Origin: Streptomyces sp. Edi2
GTDB taxonomy: Bacteria > Actinomycetota > Actinomycetes > Streptomycetales > Streptomycetaceae
Reading direction: 5' to 3'
Length of the DNA stretch: 64,000 nt
Assembly: GCF_040253635.1 (NCBI RefSeq)
Contig: NZ_JBEJGX010000003.1
Location: forward strand, 4,241,501-4,305,500
Shown here: piece after piece, positions 24,176 to 31,773 of the stretch
Layout of the letters: each line of letters opens with the position of its first letter
How positions within the stretch are numbered: the first letter of the stretch is position 1
Notes under the pieces: generated by a model
Seen by the model: the letters and a program-made list of their open reading frames with translations, nothing else
Databases searched by the model: none
Told to the model about the DNA's origin: nothing
Made by a program: the position numbers and the translations under genes

Positions 24176-24946
24176 GTGACCGAAGTACCACCGCCGTTCC
24201 GCCACCACGGTCACGACACCGGCCCGGCCGGCCCGCCGGGAGACCCGCTGACGCTGCTCGCCACCGAAACCGACCTGACCGGACTCGACTTCACCGGCCT
24301 GGACCTGCGCCCGGCACTGCGCCGTGATCCGCGCCCCCGGACGTTCACCCGCTGCACCTTCACCGAAGCCAACCTGCGCGGTGCCCACCTCGCCGAAGCC
24401 GTCTTCACCGACTGCACCGCTGCGGCAGCCGACTTCACCGGCGCCCTGCTCGATCAGGTCCGCTGGCAGGGTGGCAGCGCCGCCGGCGCCAACTTCACCG
24501 ACGCCGACTGCGGCGACCTCGTCTGCGACGGCGCCGACCTGGCCAACACCAAGTGGGGCGGTGCCCTGCTCGCCGACGCCGCCTTCACCGGCTGCCGCAT
24601 GATAGGAGCCCGCCTCACCGGCCACCGCGGCCTGGGCCTCCAGCTCGCCCGCTGCAACCTGGCCGTCGCCAACCTCAACGGCCTGAGCCTGCGTGGCGCC
24701 CACCTCGTCGGCATCCGCTTCACCGAAGCCGACCTCGGCGGCGCCGACCTCCGCGACGCCATCCTCGAAGACTGTCGACTCGCCGAAGCCAACCTACGGG
24801 CCGCCAACTTCACCGGCGCCGATCTACGCGGCGCCGACCTCGGCGAACTCACCATCGCCATCGCCACACAGCTCCGCGGCGCAGTCATCTCCCCGGACCA
24901 GGCCGCCCAAATCTGCACCGCCCTCGGCCTGAACGTCATCAGCTGA
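24176..24946 (+). CDS. Pentapeptide-repeat protein
   Basis: 256 residues from GTG at 24176. From residue 35 on there are about 35 A(D/N)LxG-type repeats (TEANLRGAHLAEAVF, GADLANTKWGGALLADAAF, EADLGGADLRDAILED), which build a right-handed quadrilateral beta-helix. Some such proteins (Qnr, MfpA, AlbG) mimic DNA and protect gyrase; others have no known role. The C-terminal IATQLRGAVISPDQAAQICT is a common cap. It follows the membrane protein by 50 bp on the same strand, so it may share the MarR-controlled message. Gyrase protection is possible but not shown by sequence. Confidence 0.85.
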   Translation: MTEVPPPFRHHGHDTGPAGPPGDPLTLLATETDLTGLDFTGLDLRPALRRDPRPRTFTRCTFTEANLRGAHLAEAVFTDCTAAAADFTGALLDQVRWQGGSAAGANFTDADCGDLVCDGADLANTKWGGALLADAAFTGCRMIGARLTGHRGLGLQLARCNLAVANLNGLSLRGAHLVGIRFTEADLGGADLRDAILEDCRLAEANLRAANFTGADLRGADLGELTIAIATQLRGAVISPDQAAQICTALGLNVIS

Positions 24947-25049
24947 AGCCACACCGCCGCGCGGGGCGCGGGCCGCGGGGCCGCCAGGGTAGGCGGGCCG
25001 GCCACGCTGGTCGCCCTCGTGGTCGGCGCCGGCGGCCTCAGCGCCAGAC

Positions 25050-25235
25050 CTACGCCGGTACGGGGTCTCCCAGGATTCCGCGCAGGACCGTACCCGCGGA
25101 CGGCGAGGCTTCGGCTACCTGCCTCAGTTCCAGGTCGACGTCCTTGCGACGCAACTCCGCGAGTTCCTCGGGACGCATCGAGGCGAAGGCGCCAAGGAGG
25201 ATCACCAGCCGCCAGTGCAGCCCGATCATGTCGGC
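25050..25235 (-). pseudogene. Chimeric relic: integrase fragment fused to ASCH-gene 3' end
   Basis: Read leftward, one open frame joins an integrase piece (GLHWRLVILLGAFASMRPEE and LAELRRKDVDLE, equal to int residues about 187-219) directly to LRQVAEASPSAGTVLRGILG, the C-terminus of the ASCH protein encoded at 4209. In the intact locus these sequences are about 3 kb apart. The junction is near 25127/25128. The copy differs at several positions from the intact genes, so it is an old internal deletion of a second element and not a recent duplicate. Confidence 0.85.
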
Positions 25236-25306
25236 TCCGCCATCTGTACAGTCCCGGAGGTGTCCGGGGCAGGTGGGCATGCGTCGGATGGTGAGCGTGC
25301 GGTCGG

Positions 25307-27379
25307 TCAGGTGATGGTGCAGAGCCGTTTGGTGGCCCGGGTGAGGGCGACGTAGAGGTCCCGCTCGCCGCAGGGACGGGCCGAAGCGATCTCCTCGGGG
25401 GCAGCGACGACGACGGTGTCGAACTCCAGGCCGCGTGCCTCGGAGGCGGGCACGAGGGTCGCCCACTCGGTGATCCCGGCGGCGGCCAGTTCCTCCATCC
25501 TGGGGTCGGCGCAGATCACTCCGCACAGGTCACCCGGGTTCGCCGCAGCCTGCGCCTTGAGTTCCCCGGCGATGGCGGTGGCGAGGGTGCGGGGATGGGC
25601 GGTGAGGCTGCGTGGCGCATCGCCGTGGCGGATCGAGGTACTGGGGCTCTGGTCGGGGGCGATCCGTGCGAGCAGGTCGCGGGTGGACGCCAGGATTTCC
25701 TGGGTGGTGCGGTAGCTGACGGTCAGGGTGTGCAGGGCGAATCGGGTGCCCAGGTGCGGGCCCAATGCCTCGGTCCAGTCGCGGGCGGTGGCAGCAGGGC
25801 CCGCCTGGGCGAAGTCGCCGACCAGGGTCATGGACCGAGCCGGGCAGCGGCGGACGACCATGCGCCACTGCATGGCACTCAGCTCCTGGGCCTCGTCGAC
25901 CACGACATGTCCGAAGGTGCGCGCGGGCGGGCCGTCCACCAGGCTCGTGGCCTCGTCCAGCAGCGGCAGATCGGCGCCGGTCCACGGCGCGTCCACCCTA
26001 CGCAGCAGACGTTCGTGCTCGTGGCCGGTCAGCGACGGCAGCCGTGCTGCCAGCACGTCCGCGTCGGTGAGCAGAGCGTTGACGACGGCCTCGGGCGTCA
26101 GCCACGGCCACAGCAGTCCGACGGCGCGGTCCACCTGGACGCTCTCTGCCAGCTCCGCTCGCACGGTGTCCCGGTCGAACTCGTCGGCCACGTGTGCGGC
26201 CGGGCCGTCGAATCCGAGGGTGCGCAGGTCGGCCTGGGTGGCCCGGTCGAGGTCCAGGCCGGTGCTCTGGGCGACCTCGGCATCGATGCGCTCCAGCGCG
26301 TCGACGGCGCCACGCTCCACCGCGTTGATGACCGCGTCGATGAGCTGTTCCTTGAACACCTCCCGCGCCCGGTTGTGCGCCAATCCGCCCCGGACGGCCT
26401 CGTCCCGGGCCTCTGCGACTTCCTGGCGGTCCAGGCGGATCCATTCCTGGCCGACCTGCACGGCGAAGTCGCCGCTGGGCGCCTGGAGGGCGCGCACCAG
26501 ACCGGCCAGCGCCTGGGCCATGGGGACGTTGCCCTTGAGGCGTGCCACGTCGGCCGGGACGCCGGCGGTGGGTTGCGTCCCGGTCAGGTCCGCGGTGGTC
26601 GCCAGGACGACGTCGTTCTCGCCGAGTGAGGGCAGGACGTGGGCGATGTAGTCGAGGAAGCGGGTGTTCGGGCCGAGCACCAGGACGCCCTGCTCGGCGG
26701 CCCGGGGGAAGGCGTAGAGCACGTACGCCGCCCGGTGCAGGGCGACCACGGTCTTGCCGGTGCCGGGGCCGCCCTGCACCACGGTCACACCCCGGTGCGA
26801 GGAGCGCACGATCTCATCCTGCTCCACCTGGAGCGTCGACACCGCTGTGCCCATCCGTCCGGTGCGCTGCGCCTCCAGTGCCGCCACCAGCGGGCTGTCG
26901 CCGACGACGTCACCGGCGGTGGGTGCGGAGCCGTCGAGCACTTCATCCCTGACCTCGCCCACCGTGCGTTCTTCCAGGCGCAGGTGGCGGCGTCGGCGCA
27001 GTCCCAGCGGATGGACGGGGGTGGCCGTATAGAAGGGGCGTGCCGCATCCGCGCGCCAGTCCACCAGCAGGGGCAGCTCCCGGTCCTCGGTGTGCAGGCC
27101 GAGCCGCCCGATGTGCAGGACCGTGCCGTCGGCGTGGTCGATCCGGCCGAAGCACAGCCCCTCCTCGGCCTCTTCGAGACGGCCCAGCCGGCCGGTCAGG
27201 TACTCAACGGCGATATCGCGCGCATACACCTCGCCGGCGTTCTCGGCGGGTGCCTTCCGTACCCGCCTGAGCTCCTCGCGCACGTCGGTGAGCTGCTGGT
27301 CGAGCAGCTTGTACATGGCGGAGACATGGGCCTGTTCCGCCTCGGTCTGACCTGCGTACCCGGCGTCAACCTGCGACAA
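25307..27379 (-). CDS. HelD/HelR-type superfamily 1 ATPase (RNA polymerase-binding)
   Basis: 690 residues from TTG at 27379, behind GAGGAGG with 6-base spacing. The N-terminal coiled region (EAEQAHVSAMYKLLDQQLTD) is followed by the family block LLVDWRADAARPFY. Walker A is GGPGTGKT (203-210), Walker B is FGHVVVDEAQELS, and the C-terminal motifs are TVSYRTTQEI and GLEFDTVVVAAPE. HelD proteins dislodge stalled RNA polymerase; the HelR subgroup in Streptomyces confers rifamycin tolerance by displacing the drug. The length fits HelR. No rifamycin-associated element is recognisable upstream. Position next to an MFS pump and a MarR gene suggests a resistance cassette. Confidence 0.85.
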   Translation of the reverse strand: MSQVDAGYAGQTEAEQAHVSAMYKLLDQQLTDVREELRRVRKAPAENAGEVYARDIAVEYLTGRLGRLEEAEEGLCFGRIDHADGTVLHIGRLGLHTEDRELPLLVDWRADAARPFYTATPVHPLGLRRRRHLRLEERTVGEVRDEVLDGSAPTAGDVVGDSPLVAALEAQRTGRMGTAVSTLQVEQDEIVRSSHRGVTVVQGGPGTGKTVVALHRAAYVLYAFPRAAEQGVLVLGPNTRFLDYIAHVLPSLGENDVVLATTADLTGTQPTAGVPADVARLKGNVPMAQALAGLVRALQAPSGDFAVQVGQEWIRLDRQEVAEARDEAVRGGLAHNRAREVFKEQLIDAVINAVERGAVDALERIDAEVAQSTGLDLDRATQADLRTLGFDGPAAHVADEFDRDTVRAELAESVQVDRAVGLLWPWLTPEAVVNALLTDADVLAARLPSLTGHEHERLLRRVDAPWTGADLPLLDEATSLVDGPPARTFGHVVVDEAQELSAMQWRMVVRRCPARSMTLVGDFAQAGPAATARDWTEALGPHLGTRFALHTLTVSYRTTQEILASTRDLLARIAPDQSPSTSIRHGDAPRSLTAHPRTLATAIAGELKAQAAANPGDLCGVICADPRMEELAAAGITEWATLVPASEARGLEFDTVVVAAPEEIASARPCGERDLYVALTRATKRLCTIT

Positions 27380-27436
27380 AGTGGGCCTCCTCGTGGTGCG
27401 GTGTGCGTGCGATCCCCCGGCGCTGTCCGGGCCGGA

Positions 27437-28825
27437 TCAGGCCGTGACGGCGTCCTTCGCGGCCACGGCCTGCGCGGTGCCGCCCGCCTCAGTACTGGCG
27501 GGCGGGGCGGGGATCGCGGCGGCGACCGCGGCCGCGACGAGGGCGACGCCGCAGCCGATCAGCAGGCCGACACGGAAGCCGTTCTCCGAGGGGAGGGGGT
27601 AGCCGCCCATGGTGACGGTCATCTGCGAGAGCACGGCGGCCACGACCGCGGCCGACACGGAGGTGCCCAGCGAGCGCATGAGGGTGTTGAAGCTGTTGGC
27701 CGACGCAGTCTCGGACAGCGGGACACCGCTCATGATCAGCGCGGGCATCGCGCCGTAGGCCAGGCCCACCCCGGCGTTGGCGACCAGGGTCGCGGCCAGC
27801 ACGCCCCAGGTGGATCCCATCAGCGCGATCGAGAGGCCGTAGCCGACGGCGATGGCCAACGATCCGGCGATGAGCGTGACCTTCGGGCCGCGCGCGGCCG
27901 AGAGCCGACCGCCCAGCGGGGACACGGCCATCATCATCAGACCGCCGGGCGCCAGCCACAGGCCCATCGCCAGCATCGACTGCCCCAGGCCGTAGCCGGT
28001 GGCCTCGGGCAGCTGCAACAGCTGCGGCATGATCAGCGCCTGGGCGTACATGCCGAAGCCCACCAGCACCGACGCACCATTGGTCAGCAGCACCCGCGGT
28101 CGGGCCGTCACCCGCAGGTCCACCAGCGGGTCCGCGCTGCGCAGCTCCCACCGCCCCCACAGCAGCAGGATGGCTGCGGCGACGGTGAACAGGCCGAGGG
28201 TCCGGGCGCTGCCCCAGCCCCAGTCGCCACCCTTGGAGACCGGCAGCAGCAGGCAGACCAGCCCCGCCCCAAGGCCCAGGGCGCCGACGAAGTCGAAGCG
28301 CCCCCCGGCCGCAGCGCGGGTGGCGGGGGCGGGCACCAGGGACCAGATCATCACGATGATGGCTACGGTCAGGACGCCGGCGCCCCAGAACAGCGCACGC
28401 CAGCTGGCGTAGTCGGCAACCGCCGCGGCGATGGGCAGGCCGAGGCCGCCGCCGATACCCATGGACGCGCTGACCAGCGCGATCGCGGAGCCCAGACGCT
28501 GGGGCGGCAGGACATCGCGCAGCAGGCTGATGCCCAGCGGCACCATGCCCATGCCCATGCCCTGCAGCGCCCGGCCGATGATCATCGGCACGACGGAGGA
28601 GGTCAGGGCGCACAGCACCGACCCGATCAGCAGCGGTATGCAGCAGGCCAGCAGCATGCGCCGCTTGCCCAGCAGGTCACCGAGGCGTCCGCTGATCGGC
28701 ACGAACACGGCGGCCGAGAGCAGCGTCGCGGTGATGACCCAGGAGGCGTTGGCCGGGGAGGTGTGCAGCAACTGGGGCAGCTCGCTGATCAGCGGGGTCA
28801 CCAAGGTCTGCATGATCGCGGCCAC
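27437..28825 (-). CDS. MFS drug exporter (DHA2-like), N-terminal start abnormal
   Basis: 462 residues from the first canonical start (GTG 28825), with 13-14 predicted membrane segments. The motif GRLGDLLGKRRMLLACC marks MFS motif A, and LQGMGMGMVPLG / ASMGIGGGLGLPIAAAVAD match the DHA2 antiporter motif. Homology-like sequence continues upstream in frame (SPEQTTSRTGGIVATLAFTG), completing membrane segment 1, to an ATC codon at 28891 that lies 6 bases after GAGGAG. So translation may begin at a non-canonical AUC, or the ATG has mutated. It lies 57 bp upstream of helR on the same strand and diverges from a MarR gene, so it is probably a regulated efflux pump. Confidence 0.85.
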   Translation of the reverse strand: MAAIMQTLVTPLISELPQLLHTSPANASWVITATLLSAAVFVPISGRLGDLLGKRRMLLACCIPLLIGSVLCALTSSVVPMIIGRALQGMGMGMVPLGISLLRDVLPPQRLGSAIALVSASMGIGGGLGLPIAAAVADYASWRALFWGAGVLTVAIIVMIWSLVPAPATRAAAGGRFDFVGALGLGAGLVCLLLPVSKGGDWGWGSARTLGLFTVAAAILLLWGRWELRSADPLVDLRVTARPRVLLTNGASVLVGFGMYAQALIMPQLLQLPEATGYGLGQSMLAMGLWLAPGGLMMMAVSPLGGRLSAARGPKVTLIAGSLAIAVGYGLSIALMGSTWGVLAATLVANAGVGLAYGAMPALIMSGVPLSETASANSFNTLMRSLGTSVSAAVVAAVLSQMTVTMGGYPLPSENGFRVGLLIGCGVALVAAAVAAAIPAPPASTEAGGTAQAVAAKDAVTA

Positions 28826-28923
28826 GGTGCCGGTGAAGGCGAGCGTGGCGACGATCCCGCCGGTGCGCGAAGTGGTCTGTTCGGGAGAGATGACAGGCTC
28901 CTCAGGGGTGCAGGGCCGACGAC

Positions 28924-29008
28924 TTGATGTGCACCATACACATGGCGTGCATCACGCACAAAGGTTGCGAATCGCACACAATGTGTGCCGCGCATAACGT
29001 GTTCACGC
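28924..29008. promoter_or_regulatory. MarR operator region between MFS and marR genes
   Basis: GCACACA-A-TGTGTGC, a 15-bp palindrome, lies at 28974-28988. Related GTGCA and TGCATCACGCACA elements stand at 28929-28962 on the MFS side. It sits in the divergent promoter region and differs in sequence from the operator at 22971, so the two MarR proteins probably have separate targets. Confidence 0.65.
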
Positions 29009-29083
29009 GACACATCTCTGTCATTCTTGAGACCGGACCCACGGAACTCGCAGGTCACCGCAGTAATGGGAAGGACATTCGCC

Positions 29084-29557
29084 ATGGGCGGCCCCACGCA
29101 TCTGGTCGAGCTCGAATACCTCGTATTCGGTCGGCATCGGTACCTCAGCGATACCGACAGCCGTCCCGCGGGCAGCCAGATGGAACGCAGCGTCTACATC
29201 CTGCTCAGCCGCATCGCGGCCCAGGGCCCGATGTCCATCGGCGAGCTCAGCGACGCCTTCGGCCTCGACGTCTCCACCCTGAACCGTCGCACCGCCGCCA
29301 TGAAAAGCGCCGGCCTCGTCGACCGGATCCCCGACCCCGAAGGCGGCATGGCCCGCAAGTTCCGTATCACCGAAGAAGGCACCCGCCGCCTCACCGAAGA
29401 GCGCGAGGCCCATATCCGCGCCCTGGACCTCGTCATGGCTGACTGGCCAGAGGGAGAGATCGCCGCTTTCGCCGGCTACCTCCGCCGGTTCAACACCAGT
29501 ATCGAACGCATCGACGGACGCACCTGGCCGCGCCCCTCACACCCCGACGAGACCTGA
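29084..29557 (+). CDS. MarR-family transcriptional regulator
   Basis: 157 residues from ATG at 29084 (GGAAGG nine bases upstream; ATG 29066 is a possible longer start). The winged helix is SVYILLSRIAAQGPMSIGEL, SDAFGLDVSTLNRRTAAMK and SAGLVDRIPDPEGGMARKF. The recognition helix carries an Asn-Arg-Arg motif. It diverges from the MFS gene with a palindrome between, consistent with ligand-responsive repression of the pump and perhaps helR. Base composition matches the surrounding genes. Confidence 0.88.
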   Translation: MGGPTHLVELEYLVFGRHRYLSDTDSRPAGSQMERSVYILLSRIAAQGPMSIGELSDAFGLDVSTLNRRTAAMKSAGLVDRIPDPEGGMARKFRITEEGTRRLTEEREAHIRALDLVMADWPEGEIAAFAGYLRRFNTSIERIDGRTWPRPSHPDET

Positions 29558-29749
29558 CCCCAAGAGGCACCGGGCCGTGGCGCCCCACCCGGCAAGCTCG
29601 CAGTCTCTTACGAGGCGACCGTCCTCGTAACAGCCATCAACGAGTGGCGGTGAACAGCACATTCGATACCGCATTAGGTGCACTGTCCCGGCGCATTGGC
29701 GGCTCGGCGCCGGTGACCCGACAGCATGCTCACGCCTTCCCCTCAGGGC

Positions 29750-29965
29750 GATCTCGTCGAGCAGTCCGCGAACGCGCTGCTCGATCCCGTCACGGGTGGC
29801 CGCCCGGCCTCGACACCCTGACCGGCGGGATCGGGCAACTGCCGGTCGAGGCGCCGCTTGCCGGGGAAGACGGGGCAGGCGTCGCCGCAGCCCATCCTGA
29901 TGACGACTTCGGTCGCCTGCACGGCCTCGGGGGTGAGCACCTTGGGCACCTCGGCCGAGATATAG
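29750..29965 (-). pseudogene. Arsenate reductase (ArsC) C-terminal remnant
   Basis: Leftward translation gives VLTPEAVQATEVVIRMGCGD then ACPVFPGKRRLDRQLPDPAGQG, the C-terminal half of thioredoxin-coupled ArsC. The final helix (GIEQRVRGLLDEI) is in another frame, so there is a frameshift near 29800. No N-terminal CxxxxxR active site is present. It is a decayed resistance gene near the right end of segment 1. Confidence 0.75.
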
Positions 29966-30173
29966 GCCGTCGGGGCCACCGCGTGAGCGCCGCGCCCGAG
30001 CACCAGTTGCGATCAGGCGGCCCCGGAGAAGGAGCTGGCGGGACGATGCGGAAGCCCCGGGAACTTTGCCCAGCGGTGCGTGCGCAATCTGACGGTACGG
30101 CGGACTCCTGGAAGCCACGTTTCCACACGGATCGGCGGCCAAAAGCACTACTCCACAAGCGTCGCGAACAACC

Positions 30174-30216
30174 GTGCCCCATCCATGCCCTTCAGCCCGG
30201 TCAACACCGGTCACGA
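30174..30216 (+). promoter_or_regulatory. Putative integrase arm site before att copy 1
   Basis: GTGCCCCATCCATGCCC followed by CGGTCAACACCGGT. The same layout occurs before copies 2-4, and the end of the motif is 83 bases from the att core here. Confidence 0.6.
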
Positions 30217-30298
30217 GGGGCGCGACGGGACACCGCCGGACAATGAGGAAAGCATCATTTCCGCAGGTCAGAGCTGAACGATCGGCCCAGACCCCGTT

Positions 30299-30346
30299 GC
30301 TTCCCAAGCTCAGAGCGCGGGTTCGATTCCCGTCACCCGCTCCATA
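30299..30346 (+). repeat. att core copy 1 (right end of segment 1, left end of segment 2)
   Basis: 48 bases identical to 2963-3010. It is followed by hairpin AGGCCCAGGTC / GACCTGGGCC (about 30352-30374). Only the 3' tRNA half is present, with no promoter or 5' half, so it makes no tRNA. Confidence 0.92.
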
Positions 30347-30396
30347 GTTGAGGCCCAGGTCGGAGACCTGGGCCTTGTTTTGTTGTCTGGACCAGT

Positions 30397-30542
30397 TCAG
30401 GCGTCCCGCACCAGATCCGCACCGGAAGGCTTCTGATCAGCCTTGCGGCGGGCGGGCCCGCACGAGGTCATGCAGCCCGCTCGCCACCTCATGCTGCCGC
30501 TCAAGATCCGAGTGCTGATAGATGAGCGCGGCCTTCTCCGAC
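30397..30542 (-). pseudogene. Integrase C-terminal remnant
   Basis: Leftward translation gives SEKAALIYQHSDLERQHEVA and SGLHDLV, the nucleophile-tyrosine region of a tRNA-targeting integrase, then a one-base insertion shifts into RRKADQKPSGADLVRDA. It is closest to the integrase end at 38507, and its stop is about 50 bases from the att core, the usual int position. Segment 2 once had its own integrase. Confidence 0.8.
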
Positions 30543-31773
30543 GGAAAGCACTCGCGCTCGGACGGTGATCAGGTTGCAAGGGGAAGGTCGCCAGTGGGTG
30601 CCCGACGGGACCCGGCGGATGATCTCCGACGCTCGTCCCAATGAATCGGGCCGAACCGCAACTCCCCTTGATACGCCGGCATTCACCGCCGCGCGGCGAT
30701 GCACTGGCGCCACAAGCGCGAGACCGCCAGCAGGAGGCGGCAGCCCGGCGGACGAACACGTCCGTGCACGGTCTGCCAGGAGCCGAACGGCGCGACCACC
30801 GCCCACGCATCATCACAGATCTCAGGCTCATCCCTCACGACCGGAGCAACGACCCGGTGACCGGCAAGCCACTGCCGCCCCCAGGGGGGGTCCGCACGAG
30901 CGGTTCCAGGCCGCTTGTTTGTGTTGGCCGTGAGTTTGCTCCGCCGTCAAGGCGTGATGTCCACGCATGGTCCGTGGCAGCAGCGGCCCTGGGTAAGTGT
31001 TGCGCCATTCGAGCGACATTTGAGTCCTCCCTCTGTTCGGGGCCCGCCGGTGACGCCTTAAATAGCAATAGTGAGTCCGAAGGTCGCCCATCCCTCGCGG
31101 GACTCATGTTTTGCCGGTTGGCCGGTAGGGGCCAGCGGCATTGCCTGATGGGCGCTCCTTGGACGGCTGGTCAGTTGCCCCTCCCAGCTGTTGGCTGACT
31201 CCAGGTCAGTCTTTGAGGAGCCCTGAACTAGATCCATACAGACCTAGATCGCGAGGGCTCAACATGGGCAAGGGTTTTCAGCCGAAAAGGCATCAACTGC
31301 CGTAAGTCGTGGTGAGTGGAAATCAACTCACGCTGCCGAGTCCGCTGAATACGACCGTACCGGAATTGGCGGATCCCATCTCCAACTGGGCTCCACCGAC
31401 CGCTAGCACGCCCAACTGACCGACTCGGGCGACAACTCCGCCGTTTCCAGGCTCCCCCAGTTCTCTCTCAGTCCTGGATGCCGGACACCCTCGGCGTCCG
31501 GCACAGGCGACGATCCGGCATCAGGCGACCTCCGGTGCGGCGCCACCAGGAGCACGCGGTACGAGCGCCGACGGCTGAGTGCGCTCAGGCAGCTGTGGCG
31601 AGTGCGCACACCACGCTCGGTCGAAGCCTTCATGTTCATCCGGCGCGCAGCACATGGCACCAGCTCACCCCGTGGCCAAGGCGCCGGTCGCAAGCGGTGC
31701 AAGCGCGCCGATCTCCCACAGTTCCAGGGCGGCATCAGGGCTGCCCCGGAAGCCTCAGGAAAGGAAATCCACG
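30543..31773. other. 1.2-kb region without recognisable genes
   Basis: Open frames here are short, overlapping and lack ribosome sites. The sequence 30940-31400 has lower GC than its surroundings. An interrupted repeat GAGGAGCCCTGAAC / GCGAGGGCTCAAC occurs at 31217-31264. It probably consists of eroded segment 2 DNA plus the promoter of the DUF3494 gene. I see no RNA gene. Confidence 0.4.

Noticed and set aside
2963..30346. Calling segment 1 a self-transmissible actinomycete ICE (AICE)
   Set aside because: There is no TraB/FtsK-type translocase, no spread genes and no clear RepSA in this segment. Relaxase plus MobC fits a mobilizable element better.
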